Part shown: positions 1-8,007 of the stretch, one piece after another | Position numbering within the stretch: the stretch's first letter is position 1 | How the letters are laid out: each line of letters opens with the position of its first letter | Assembly: GCA_963717125.1 (NCBI GenBank) | Contig: CAVQVG010000004.1 | Location: 1-64,000, forward strand | DNA length: 64,000 nt | Source of the DNA: RYN-230 sp963717125 | GTDB lineage: Bacteria; Actinomycetota; Actinomycetes; Streptosporangiales; Streptosporangiaceae | Direction of reading: 5' to 3' | Made by a program: the position numbers and the translations under genes | Notes under the pieces: generated by a model | What the model saw: only the letters and a program-made list of their open reading frames with translations | Databases searched by the model: none | Told to the model about the DNA's origin: nothing

Positions 1-711
1 CAGCGTCCGCCCGCGCAGTTCCCCGTTCGGCCCGCGGTGCCGTGAATAGCCGCCGGTGATCGGGGACATCGTGTCGGCCGTGCCATGCATCAGCATGGCC
101 GACACGGCGTGCGTGGGCGGCACGTCGCGCAGGCTGGCGGGCAGGCCGCCCGCGACGGCCGCGATGACCGCCACCTGGTCGCCCGCGTCGATCCCCATCC
201 GGTGGGCCATGAACGCGCCGTTGGAGAGGCCCGCCACCACGGCGCGATCCGCCGCCGTGCCGTACCGCTGCGCCGACCAGTGGATGATCGCGCGGAGGAA
301 CACGACATCGTCCACCCCGGCCTCGTCGGCCGTGGTGACCCCGCGCCCGTCCGCCCAGCACCCGCCGATTCCGTCCGGGTACGCGACGGCGAACCCCCAC
401 GCGTCCGCCTGCTGGTCGAACGTGGTCCACTCGCGCATGATCTGCCCGGTGGCGTCCGGATGGTTGCCATGCAGTGCGAGCAGCACCGGGATCTCGCCGC
501 TGGCACCCCTTGGCAGCCGGAGCGTAAAGTGGCGCTCCCGCCCGTCAACGGTCAGCACGGCGGCAACCGCTGTCCCCGGATCGGGGACTGGTTCCTGGGC
601 GCCGAGCAGGCGCCCCAGCGCGTTGCCCATCGCGTCCATCGCCGCCGCGACCTGCCCGCGGAGGGCGGCCGGGTCGTCTGGCGCTACATCAGGATTCTCA
701 TCACTGGCCAC
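1..711 (-). CDS. PHB depolymerase/LpqC-type esterase, 3' part outside window
   Basis: Reverse-strand frame open from a GTG at 711 to the window edge (237 codons seen; the C-terminus is missing). It reads as an alpha/beta hydrolase of the polyhydroxybutyrate depolymerase/LpqC esterase family. An oxyanion-loop motif LHGNHPD lies near residue 80, the family hallmark YPDGIGGCWADGRG near 110-122, and the nucleophile elbow GLSNGAF has its serine at about residue 163. A TAG just upstream in frame fixes the GTG as the first possible start; no strong ribosome binding site is visible. No signal peptide is seen, so a cytoplasmic esterase is as likely as an exported one. The Asp and His of the triad would lie in the missing part. 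Confidence 0.8.
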   Translation of the reverse strand, partial: MASDENPDVAPDDPAALRGQVAAAMDAMGNALGRLLGAQEPVPDPGTAVAAVLTVDGRERHFTLRLPRGASGEIPVLLALHGNHPDATGQIMREWTTFDQQADAWGFAVAYPDGIGGCWADGRGVTTADEAGVDDVVFLRAIIHWSAQRYGTAADRAVVAGLSNGAFMAHRMGIDAGDQVAVIAAVAGGLPASLRDVPPTHAVSAMLMHGTADTMSPITGGYSRHRGPNGELRGRTL

Positions 712-767
712 ACGAATACGCTACTGGCCCCGCAGGTGCTGCCGTCTACGTGGCAGGGGGAAGAAGG

Positions 768-1520
768 TCAGGTCGCGATGTCGCGGCGGCGCAACAGCGC
801 GGAGCCGGCGAGCACGGCCACGGTGGCATAGCCAGCCAGCACGAGTGCGGCTGATGATTGCCGGAGGAGGTGGGCGCTGCCGGGAAAGCCGGCGGTGTGG
901 GTGGTGGCGGCGGCCAGCCCGCCGAGGCCGTATTGCTGGACGGCTGTGCCGAGGTGGGGGATGAACCCGAGCAGCGGCTCCGCGAGATACAGCAGGGCGA
1001 GGACAGCGACGATGGCTCCGACCTGGTTGCGGATGATCGCGCCGACGCCGACCCCGAGGGCGGCAAACTGTGCGGTGGCGATGGCGCCGCCAGCGATGAT
1101 GCCGGCGGTGCCCGTGCCGGAGACTGCGGCGGGGATATGCCGGCCGGCCAGCAGCGGCAGGGTGATGGCGGTGGCCACCCCGGTCGCGGCCAGCCCGAAG
1201 ACCAGGCCGGCGGCGGCCAGGGTGATTAGCTTGGCGGCCACCAGCTGGGCACGGCGGGGGGTAATCAGGACAGCTGGGGTGATGGTCTTGTGTCGGTACT
1301 CAGTGGTGACCGACAGTGCGCCGGCGATCAGCGCGACGGTCTGGGCCAGCCCAGCGATGGCCAGCGTCGAGCGGGCCGGGTTGGTGCCGTGGGTGAAGCT
1401 GGTGGCCGCGGCGGTTGCGGCGACGCCGCAGGCGATCAGGGCGATGGCGCCGGTGGCCAGCAGCCAGTAGCTGCGGATGGTGCGAAGCCGTAGCGCTTCG
1501 GCGCGGATCAGGCGGGTCAT
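768..1520 (-). CDS. ABC-2 type transporter permease
   Basis: 250-residue membrane protein with a short basic N-terminus (MTRLIRAEALRLRTIRSYW) followed by about six hydrophobic segments, the layout of ABC-2 permeases that work with a single-domain ATPase. An EYRHKTITPAVLITPRR segment after the second membrane span is typical of this family. Its ATG overlaps the stop of the ATPase gene upstream by 4 bases, so the two are translated together. The pair lies divergent to a two-component system, an arrangement common for stress- or antibiotic-responsive exporters. The substrate cannot be told from the sequence. Confidence 0.88.
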   Translation of the reverse strand: MTRLIRAEALRLRTIRSYWLLATGAIALIACGVAATAAATSFTHGTNPARSTLAIAGLAQTVALIAGALSVTTEYRHKTITPAVLITPRRAQLVAAKLITLAAAGLVFGLAATGVATAITLPLLAGRHIPAAVSGTGTAGIIAGGAIATAQFAALGVGVGAIIRNQVGAIVAVLALLYLAEPLLGFIPHLGTAVQQYGLGGLAAATTHTAGFPGSAHLLRQSSAALVLAGYATVAVLAGSALLRRRDIAT

Positions 1521-2323
1521 GACGGATCTGCTCCAGGGTTGCGGGTGAGTTCGAGGTAGATGTCCTCGAGGGTGGCTCCGGGGCGGGCGGCCAGCAGGTC
1601 CGGCAGCGCCGCCTGGGCGACGGTCCGGCCGCTGCTGATCACCACGACGTCGTCAACGGTCTGGGCGACCTCGGCGAGGATGTGGGTGGAAATCAGGACT
1701 GCCCGGCCCTCGGCGGCCAGGGAGCGGAGCAGGTCACGCAGCCAACGGATGCCCTGGGGGTCCAGGCCGTTGGCGGGTTCGTCCAGCACCAGCACCGCCG
1801 GGTCGCCGAGCAGGGCCGCGGCCAGGGCGAGCCGTTGCCGCATGCCGAGTGAGTAGCCCCCGGCCCGCTGCCTGGCTGCGGCGGCCAGGCCGACCCGCTC
1901 CAGAAGCTCGGCGGCCCGGCGGCTGGGCAGGCCGGCCGCTGTAGCCAGCACCCGAAGGTGGTCCCGGCCAGAGTGGCCGGGGTAGACGGCGGCATCCAGC
2001 AGCGCGCCGACGGTCTGGGCTGGGCTGGCCAGCGTCGGATACGGCTTCCCTGCGATCGCCGCGGCGCCGGCGTCGGGGCGGATCAGTCCAAGCAGCATCC
2101 GCAGCGTGGTGGTCTTTCCCGCGCCGTTGGGGCCGAGGAACCCGGTGATCCGGCCGTAGGAGATGGTGAACGACACATCTTCCACCGCGACCACGCGGCC
2201 GAACTTCTTGCCCAGCCCGGTCACCTGGATAGCCGGGTCCGACGTAACGGTCGGGCGGCCCGCGGCCGCCCCGGCAGGACGGCCCAATGGCCCGCTGCCC
2301 TGTGTGCCGTGCGTTGCTGTCAT
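1517..2323 (-). CDS. ABC transporter ATP-binding protein
   Basis: ATPase partner of the downstream permease. Walker A GPNGAGKTT, the signature-like YSLGMRQRLALA, Walker B VLVLDEP with NGLDPQG after it, and the switch histidine in STHILAE are all present, so it should be active. The frame opens further upstream (ATG at 2374), but the ATG at 2323 has a GAGG about 9 bases before it and the first 17 residues of the longer form are low-complexity, so the shorter start is preferred. The first domain residues (IQVTGLGKKFG) begin about 30 residues after that. Probably moves a drug, peptide or lipid out of the cell together with the ABC-2 permease. Confidence 0.88.
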   Translation of the reverse strand: MTATHGTQGSGPLGRPAGAAAGRPTVTSDPAIQVTGLGKKFGRVVAVEDVSFTISYGRITGFLGPNGAGKTTTLRMLLGLIRPDAGAAAIAGKPYPTLASPAQTVGALLDAAVYPGHSGRDHLRVLATAAGLPSRRAAELLERVGLAAAARQRAGGYSLGMRQRLALAAALLGDPAVLVLDEPANGLDPQGIRWLRDLLRSLAAEGRAVLISTHILAEVAQTVDDVVVISSGRTVAQAALPDLLAARPGATLEDIYLELTRNPGADPS

Positions 2324-2419
2324 GCCGCCAGCCTCGCCGCCCAGCGGCTGGCGAGGCGTCGGCTGAACGGCCATGTGCGCCTAAGCCCTTGGTCGAGGGG
2401 GGAGCAACTTTGGTAGCGG

Positions 2420-3670
2420 GTGTCCGCCCGGTCCCGCGCGTACGCTGGCGCTGAGATGACGAGGATCGCGGACCCTGACCAGCGCGTGGCGGCGTGGCGG
2501 CACTTGCCCGCGTCCAGTGAGCCGCAGACGGGCCGCGGCATGCCCAGCAGCCGGCTGGCCGATGCCGCATTGTTCGCGTTCGCGGCCGCGCTGGGCGGGA
2601 TCACCCAGGGCTATCTGTGGCACAGCCACGGCCAGGTCTTCGACTGGCTCGATCTAGCCTCCGGAGTGGTGGCGTGCCTGGCGCTGTGGTGGCGGCGCGC
2701 TCACCCGGTGGCGGTGTTCGTGCTGGCCTTCGGGGCAGCAGCGTTCTCTCCACTGGCCCTCGGGGCGGGGCTTGTCGCCGTCTGCACGGCGGCCTCGCGG
2801 GTGCGAGGCCGGGCCCTTGTCGCGGTCGTGGTGATGGCCGCGGCGGCCAGCGTGGTGTTCCCGGTCGTCAACCCCTCAGCTGGCGAGATCCTCAAGATCG
2901 GGTTTCCCGCATTCTTGGTCACGGTGATCGCGTTCGGGTGGGGACTGTACCTGCGGGCCCGGCGCGAGCTGGTCGCCTCGCTCCGCGAGCGGGCCGAGCG
3001 GCTGGAGGCCGACCAGCAGCGGGGCGCCGATCAGGCGCGGGAGGCCGAACGCCGGCGGATCGCCCGGGAGATGCACGACGTACTGGCTCACCGGCTGTCG
3101 CTGCTCAGCGTGCACGCCGGGGCACTGGAGTTCCACCCGGACGCCCCGCCCCACGAGATCGCTGCGGCCACTGCAGTAATCAGGTCCTCGGCCGCTGCCG
3201 CGCTCGCTGAGCTGCGGCAGGTCATCACCGTGCTGCGCGAGGACTCTGCGGCCACGGACGGGGCGCCCCAGCCCGGTTTCGGCCAACTGGCGGAGCTGGC
3301 AGCGGAATCACGCGCCGCCGGGATGACCCTGCATACCCATATCGACGTACCCGACAGTGGCCAGCTGCCAGCAGCGCTCGGCCGCACCGTCTACCGGGTC
3401 GTTCAGGAGGGTCTGACCAACGCCCGCAAGCACGCCCCCGGCGCACTGGTAGAGGTGAACGTCACCGCCGACGGCCAGGCCCTAACAGCTGAGGTCGTCA
3501 GCCACCGCTCCGAAGTCATGGCCGGGCCCGCCGCCCCAGCGCCAGCCGGGGCTGGCGCTGGGCTGATCGGCCTGGCCGAGCGGGTCGCACTCGCCGGCGG
3601 TCAGCTAGCGCAGGGACCCAACGCAATCGGGGACTTCGTGTTGCGCGCGACCATCCCGAGGCGGCCATGA
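2420..3670 (+). CDS. sensor histidine kinase (NarL/DesK type)
   Basis: N-terminal half holds about five or six membrane spans without a recognisable extracellular domain, followed by a coiled segment (RERAERLEADQQRGADQAREAE) and the HisKA_3 dimerisation box REMHDVLAHRLSLLS, with the phosphate-accepting His at about residue 219. A HATPase_c region follows with an N-box-like VVQEGLTNARKHAPG and a G-box GAGLIGLAERV. The GTG at 2420 or the ATG at 2456 may be the start; a TACGCT 11 bases before 2456 would fit a leaderless transcript from that ATG. Its stop overlaps the response regulator start (ATGA). Likely controls the divergent ABC transporter. Confidence 0.9.
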   Translation: MSARSRAYAGAEMTRIADPDQRVAAWRHLPASSEPQTGRGMPSSRLADAALFAFAAALGGITQGYLWHSHGQVFDWLDLASGVVACLALWWRRAHPVAVFVLAFGAAAFSPLALGAGLVAVCTAASRVRGRALVAVVVMAAAASVVFPVVNPSAGEILKIGFPAFLVTVIAFGWGLYLRARRELVASLRERAERLEADQQRGADQAREAERRRIAREMHDVLAHRLSLLSVHAGALEFHPDAPPHEIAAATAVIRSSAAAALAELRQVITVLREDSAATDGAPQPGFGQLAELAAESRAAGMTLHTHIDVPDSGQLPAALGRTVYRVVQEGLTNARKHAPGALVEVNVTADGQALTAEVVSHRSEVMAGPAAPAPAGAGAGLIGLAERVALAGGQLAQGPNAIGDFVLRATIPRRP

Positions 3671-4347
3671 CCGAGCCGATCCGGGTGCTCCTCGCTGACG
3701 ATGATCCCCTCGTCCTGTCCGGCCTCAAGATGATGCTCGGCGGAGCCAGGGACATCGAAGTCGTCGGCCAGTCTCACGACGGCCACGGTGTCCTGCCCGC
3801 GGTCAACCTGCACCATCCCGACATTGTCCTCATGGATATCCGGATGCCCCGTCTCGACGGCATCGCCGCGACCCGGCTGCTCCGCGCCCAGCACTGTCCG
3901 CCCCAGGTCATCGTCCTTACCACCTTCGACGCCGACGAACTGGTGCTGCGCGCGCTGCAGGCCGGGGCCGCCGGGTTCCTGCTCAAGGACTCCGCACCCG
4001 CCAACATCGTGGCGGCGATCCAGGCCGTGCATGCCGGCGATGGCTCGCTCTCACCCGCGATCGCCCGCCGCCTCATCAGCCTCGTCGCCGGGGACCCTGA
4101 CACGGCAGCCCGGCAAGAGCAGGCCCAGCGCCGGCTCGCCTCACTCACCCCTCGCGAGTGGCAAGTAGCAGCCAGCATCGCCCAAGGACACTCCAATGCC
4201 GACATCGCCGCTCAGCTGCACATGAGCCTGGCCACCGTCAAGGCACACGTATCCAGGCTGCTGGCCAAGCTCGGTGCCGGAAACCGGGTCCAGATCGCAC
4301 TGCTTGTCCAAGACGCCGCCATCAGCCGGTCTGGTGGCTCCCGCTGA
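3667..4347 (+). CDS. NarL/LuxR-family response regulator
   Basis: 226 residues: a receiver domain with acidic pair DDD near residues 10-12, the phosphorylatable Asp at about 57 (VLMDIRMPRLDG), the conserved Thr (LTTFD) and Lys (LLKDSAP), then a LuxR-type helix-turn-helix at about 155-215 (LTPREWQVAASIAQGHSNADIA, then LATVKAHVSRLLAKLG). Translationally coupled to the kinase gene by a 4-base overlap. Together they form a complete two-component system. The most probable target is the divergent ABC exporter operon, whose start lies about 100 bases from the kinase start. Confidence 0.92.
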   Translation: MTEPIRVLLADDDPLVLSGLKMMLGGARDIEVVGQSHDGHGVLPAVNLHHPDIVLMDIRMPRLDGIAATRLLRAQHCPPQVIVLTTFDADELVLRALQAGAAGFLLKDSAPANIVAAIQAVHAGDGSLSPAIARRLISLVAGDPDTAARQEQAQRRLASLTPREWQVAASIAQGHSNADIAAQLHMSLATVKAHVSRLLAKLGAGNRVQIALLVQDAAISRSGGSR

Positions 4348-4403
4348 AGGCCAAAGTGGCAGGCAAATGACCGTGCCCATGAGACCGCCACCAGGTCAAG
4401 ACC

Positions 4404-4447
4404 GTCAGCATATGTTGACACGAAGATGGGCGTCAGCATACGCTGAC
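4404..4447. promoter_or_regulatory. pair of 16-bp operator-like dyads
   Basis: Two near-palindromes stand in tandem, GTCAGCATATGTTGAC at 4404-4419 and GTCAGCATACGCTGAC at 4432-4447, centres 28 bases apart. Each is symmetric apart from one or two positions and they match each other at 14 of 16 bases. Spacing near 28 bases with conserved half sites (GTCAG/CTGAC) is what one expects of a dimeric regulator binding two sites. They lie upstream of the Clp-N-domain gene and immediately before the remnant of a small HTH regulator, so they may be its operators. Confidence 0.6.
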
Positions 4448-4528
4448 GCACATAGAACCCGCACTCGGCGGCTCGGCGTCACCAAGCAGACCGTGCACCG
4501 CAAGCACGGCAAGCGGATCGGGAGCTGA
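4412..4528 (+). pseudogene. remnant of a small HTH regulator
   Basis: In the frame ending at the TGA 4526-4528 the last 18 codons read LGVTKQTVHRKHGKR plus a short tail. This is the recognition-helix end of the small actinobacterial helix-turn-helix proteins (usually WAEIAAALGVSKQAVHKKYG) that often sit directly before Clp-N-domain genes. The N-terminal two thirds are missing: upstream the frame runs through the operator-like dyads and then into the response regulator. It ends 2 bases before the Clp-N ATG. I read it as a deletion relic, though a very short expressed peptide cannot be excluded. Confidence 0.5.
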
Positions 4529-4530
4529 TA

Positions 4531-5004
4531 ATGCCCAGGCACCTGACGCGGGACGCCTGTGCCTCTTTCGCCCGCGCCCTGAGACACGCATGCAGATTCA
4601 CCCGTCGCTACGTCAGCGGCGAGCATCTCATGACCATCCTCGTCTCCGCTCTTCACCCAGGACAGGACCTGCGACCGGCGCGCGCCGTCCTGCACGAGCA
4701 CGGTGCCACACTGGAAGACGTCGAGGAGGAGATCGCCCGCCGTGCCGGACCGGGAGCGGTCCTGTTCGGCGGCCTGGACCGGGACGCGCTGGCGGCTGTC
4801 GGGATCGATCTCGATGCCGTGCGCGCCAGGATCGAGTCGTCGTTCGGGCCGGAAGCCCTTACACAGGTCGTCCACCGGGAGCCTCGCCCGTCCGGGCTGA
4901 AAAGCGGCGCCAGCGCGCTAGTGCGGCTCCAGCGCGCTCACCCGGACATCTTCGAGGATGCGCTATGGGCAGTCATCAACAAGGCGAAGGAGCGGAAATC
5001 ATGA
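4531..5004 (+). CDS. Clp N-terminal-domain protein without ATPase
   Basis: 157 residues matching the actinobacterial Clp-R (Clp N-domain) stand-alone proteins. RRYVSGEHLMTILVSALHP corresponds to the Y-x-G-x-E-H-L-L core of the first Clp repeat, and a second repeat-like part starts near GEHLM-spaced ALWAVINKAKE. The GPGAVLFGGLDRDALAAVGI stretch is typical of these paralogues. No Walker motifs and no ClpP loop, so it is not a chaperone by itself; it may act as an adaptor or degron binder. The ATG follows 2 bases after the HTH remnant, and its own TGA overlaps another ATG (ATGA). Confidence 0.75.
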   Translation: MPRHLTRDACASFARALRHACRFTRRYVSGEHLMTILVSALHPGQDLRPARAVLHEHGATLEDVEEEIARRAGPGAVLFGGLDRDALAAVGIDLDAVRARIESSFGPEALTQVVHREPRPSGLKSGASALVRLQRAHPDIFEDALWAVINKAKERKS

Positions 5005-5072
5005 ACGCCGCCGAGATCGCCGACGCCAGATCCATATCCAGTTTCCGCATTTTCGGGCACACAAATCAGTGA
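5001..5072 (+). pseudogene. truncated coupled ORF after the Clp-N gene
   Basis: An ATG overlaps the stop of the Clp-N gene by 4 bases and opens a 23-codon frame beginning MNAAEIADARS before a TGA at 5070. The coupling and the amphipathic first ten residues suggest the start of a real gene whose body was lost; after residue 11 the sequence loses any protein-like character. No continuation is visible in the other two frames. It could also be a genuine micropeptide. Confidence 0.3.
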
Positions 5073-5305
5073 GACTGCGCGACTGATCCCTGGCTGTACC
5101 TTCGCCACCACTGTTCGATAAGCCGCGACAACGGCTGCTTGGCCGCCGAATGCCAGGGCGCCCCGGTGATGGGCGCAGCCTCCGAGTCGGCCGCCGAAAC
5201 ACCGCCCGCGTCGATACTGAACATGCTGGACGATCCTGACCCGCAGCACGGGCCGTCGGTCGCCCTCGTTGTCAAGACCGGCCCCGGGAGGAAGCATTCC
5301 GCTGG

Positions 5306-6121
5306 TCATGAGTACCGTCGTCCGCCTTCTGCCGGATCCGGTGTTCTGCCCGGGCTGACCTGGCTGCCGGGACGCCCCGGCGGCTGAGTGCCGGGCCGGC
5401 TCAGGTGGCACGAAAGGATCACCAGCACTGGCCAGAGTGTCTGCAGGCCGCCCAGCAGCCGCTCCGCCAGGCCCGCCTGCCCGCCGCTGGTAAGGAGTTC
5501 CGCGCCGAACCACAGCAGGACGGCGAGCAGTACCGCCGAAGCGCCGGCCGACGCAGCCGGCCGCAGGCCCCACGGCACCGAAGGTCCCCGCCGCCGGGCT
5601 GCGGCCGGCCAGGCCGCCAGGGCTACCAGGGCGGCCGTCGCTACCAACATGTGCCGCACTGACCCGCCGCCCCCGGCTGGCTCCGGGCTCGCCGCGACGA
5701 GCAGGCCAGCAACCCCGCCCGCCATCAAGATCAGCCGCCCGGCTGCGGCGGCCGGCCGGAGCGAGAGGCCCGTGACGATCTCCAATGCCCCTGCGAGCAG
5801 GAAAGCGAGCGTCATCACCCACCGGTCGGCGGCACCTTCGGCCGCGAGGGCGCTGACCGTGTCGGCTACCGCGTTATAGGTGCCCCGCTGCAGCCCGGCG
5901 GCGAACGTCCAGCTGCTGATCAGCAGCACCGGAGCCACGGCCGCCGAGACCATGCCCCACCACGGCACGCCCGGCATGGCAGGGGTCGCCGGGACGTCGG
6001 AAGGCACCGTGCCGCTGGCCGCTGGCACCGTGCCGCTGGCCGCGTCCCGGCGGGCCCGCCCCGGGCGCCCTGGCGCGGGCATGGCCGACTGGCGCGTCTT
6101 GAGCATCGCCTGGCATGTCAT
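5306..6121 (-). CDS. DUF998 family membrane protein
   Basis: 271 residues. A basic, proline-rich N-terminus of about 50 residues with the doubled sequence SGTVPAASGTVPSD leads into six to seven membrane spans. The first span with LQRGTYNAVADTVSALAAEGAADRW after it is the DUF998 hallmark (G-x-Y-x-x-x-x-x-x-VSALA). The ATG has an excellent ribosome binding site (GGAGGAGAGG). The tail (HLSRPGTQPPGRPGSQ onward) is disordered. Function of the family is unknown; an integral cytoplasmic-membrane location is clear from the hydropathy. Confidence 0.82.
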   Translation of the reverse strand: MTCQAMLKTRQSAMPAPGRPGRARRDAASGTVPAASGTVPSDVPATPAMPGVPWWGMVSAAVAPVLLISSWTFAAGLQRGTYNAVADTVSALAAEGAADRWVMTLAFLLAGALEIVTGLSLRPAAAAGRLILMAGGVAGLLVAASPEPAGGGGSVRHMLVATAALVALAAWPAAARRRGPSVPWGLRPAASAGASAVLLAVLLWFGAELLTSGGQAGLAERLLGGLQTLWPVLVILSCHLSRPGTQPPGRPGSQVSPGRTPDPAEGGRRYS

Positions 6122-6369
6122 GGGAACCTCTCCTCCCGCGCCGGGCCGTCAGAAGCTGGCCGGCCGCCGGATCGCGACGTCGTGGATGCGGCTGGGACTG
6201 TCCTGGCCCGGATGGCCTGGCCTTTGCATCAGGCCGGGCCGCGCCCGGCGGCCACCCGGTCTCCAGCGCCTCGTCGGGCCTTGAGGAGCAACCGGACGCT
6301 CAACAGGGATAGCGAGCCGCCGGGCGCGGAGATATCGCCAGCCAGCGTTCCGGTGCCCGCCGCGGGTCA

Positions 6370-6873
6370 TCACGGTGCCCGCCGCGCCGTGACCGGCCTC
6401 AGCCGCCGTGTCAGTGCTACCGGACCTGCGGCGCAGCGGACCGCCGTGTAGCGTCCGGCGGCGGCGGCGACCCACAGCCCGTCAACAGTGACCCAGAGCC
6501 CGTCCACGGCGTCTGGCCGCGCTGCGGCGTGGCGCGCGCCGGGCAACCTGCGGGTAAAGGTGACGGACGGCTGGCCCTGGCCGGCAGGCACGTGCCCGAT
6601 GGCCAGCGCCCACCATCGCCTGCCGCCGTCCGGCACCCTGGCGGCCCCGCACCAGCCCGCGTCGACCGACAGGATCGGCAGGCGGCTGCTGGCCACCAGC
6701 CCAGCCAGCGACCCGTCCTGGCCGGTGACCTCAATGACCGTCCGGCCGTCGTGTTGTACCCGGAAGCCGACCTGCCACCCGCCGACCGGCAGCCGCACCC
6801 GGAGCGGCGGGCCCGCCCGGGTGACGGCCAGCTCAGGGCTGCTCAGCCGGGTGACCCGATTCAGGGTAGTCAT
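6370..6873 (-). CDS. hypothetical protein
   Basis: About 167 residues, start at ATG 6873 preceded by AAGGA at a good distance (a GTG three bases upstream is the alternative). I do not recognise a family. The sequence has regular alternating polar/hydrophobic runs (PLRVRLPVGGWQVGFRV, TVIEVTGQDG, RWWALAIGHV, SVTFTRR), so an all-beta fold is likely, and there is no signal peptide or membrane span. A nine-residue unit DGLWVTVDGLWVAA is duplicated near the C-terminus. Overlaps the preceding small gene by 41 bases and is probably co-transcribed with it. Confidence 0.6.
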   Translation of the reverse strand: MTTLNRVTRLSSPELAVTRAGPPLRVRLPVGGWQVGFRVQHDGRTVIEVTGQDGSLAGLVASSRLPILSVDAGWCGAARVPDGGRRWWALAIGHVPAGQGQPSVTFTRRLPGARHAAARPDAVDGLWVTVDGLWVAAAAGRYTAVRCAAGPVALTRRLRPVTARRAP

Positions 6874-7009
6874 CACGGGTTCCTTCGCTGCGCTGGTGGC
6901 TGCCTACCGCCGGGACCGGTGCCGGCGCCGCCCGCATCGCCGGCGGCGTGTCGTAGTAGTCGTAGCCGGTGTCGTCGTCCTCCCCGGACCACGGATCTGT
7001 CAGTGCCAT
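6833..7009 (-). CDS. small acidic hypothetical protein
   Basis: 58 residues from an ATG at 7009 with GGAAGGACACC directly upstream, a near-ideal ribosome binding site. The N-terminus MALTDPWSGEDDDTGYDYY is strongly acidic and tyrosine-rich; the rest is proline/histidine rich. Overlaps the next gene by 41 bases in another frame, which suggests translational coupling of the two. No known family; it has the character of a short disordered partner protein. Confidence 0.5.
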   Translation of the reverse strand: MALTDPWSGEDDDTGYDYYDTPPAMRAAPAPVPAVGSHQRSEGTRDDYPESGHPAEQP

Positions 7010-7207
7010 CGGTGTCCTTCCGCAGTTCCACCTGGTCAGGGCACCTGTCTGGGGGGGCCACTGTTCTCTCGTCGGACAGCGCGCTACGGGTTCGTGCCAC
7101 CCCCGTGCCACACGCCGATGTCACGCTTCGCGCTTGCGCGGTTGTGCTGCTGGGGCCAGGCCACCCTGTAAGCCGGGTGCGTCGCCGCCGCGGCCGCCTG
7201 CCCGGCG

Positions 7208-7750
7208 TCATGAACTGACGGCGGCGCGGTCGCGGTCGCGGGTGCCGACGGGGGGCAGCGCGTGAGCGCGGGCGGCCAGGCCGAGCGTGCGGGTGAGCAG
7301 CATGCCCAGGGCCATGAGGAGGAGGGTGTCGGTGATGGCTGCGGAGGCGACGTGGTGCGCGACCATCCAGGTGGCGAGCTGCGGGCCGAACCAGTGGGCG
7401 GATCCGTAGGAGAACGCGGACCGCGCCCCGATGATGACGATCCAGAGGATGGCGTAGCCGAAGTCAGCGCGGCTGACGGGCCTGCCCGTCTTCGGGTTGC
7501 GGTAGACCTTCATGAGCGCGGTCGCGAGCAGGCCGAGCAGGATGCCGGCGGCGGTCCCGGCTAGCTCCAGGTACAGGCCGGTCCCGTGTGTGGTGAGGGA
7601 TTTCAGGTAGATCGGGATGACCGCCGCGGCCAGGACCAGCGGCCGCGCGATGCGGAACCAGCCGATCTTGCGGTGCGGGCCGATATCGGCTTCCAGCACG
7701 ACGAACAAGACGATGGCGTTGATGAGCAGGGCCTGGTCCACTGCGGACAT
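7208..7750 (-). CDS. DUF1453/CcdC-like membrane protein
   Basis: 180 residues from the ATG at 7750, which has GAAGGAG about 10 bases upstream; the frame opens further upstream but that part is poorly protein-like. Five to six membrane spans, with the charged loop DIGPHRKIGWFRIARPLVL after the first span and NPKTGRPVSRADFGYAILWIV in the middle, resembling DUF1453/CcdC-like proteins. It is divergent from a gene encoding a second membrane domain of the same general type fused to a receiver, so the two may act in one signalling unit. Role unknown. Confidence 0.7.
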   Translation of the reverse strand: MSAVDQALLINAIVLFVVLEADIGPHRKIGWFRIARPLVLAAAVIPIYLKSLTTHGTGLYLELAGTAAGILLGLLATALMKVYRNPKTGRPVSRADFGYAILWIVIIGARSAFSYGSAHWFGPQLATWMVAHHVASAAITDTLLLMALGMLLTRTLGLAARAHALPPVGTRDRDRAAVSS

Positions 7751-8007
7751 GGCGGTGACGCTCCTTCGGGCAGGACATGTGGACGTTCGCTGACGTCCTT
7801 GAGGCTGCCGTGACCCGCGGGTGGAGCGCGTCGGAGCGCGGGCCCAAATCCGGCATGCATCCACGGGCAGGCGCCTCATGCCAGCTGGCATGAGGGGTCA
7901 TGCCAGGTGTTCCACCCGGATCTCAGCCCGCGGTTCGATGTGGCGGCTGCGGCCCGTCCTTAGCGTCGGCACCGAGAGTCCAGGCCCCCACCAGGTGAGG
8001 AACAGTC

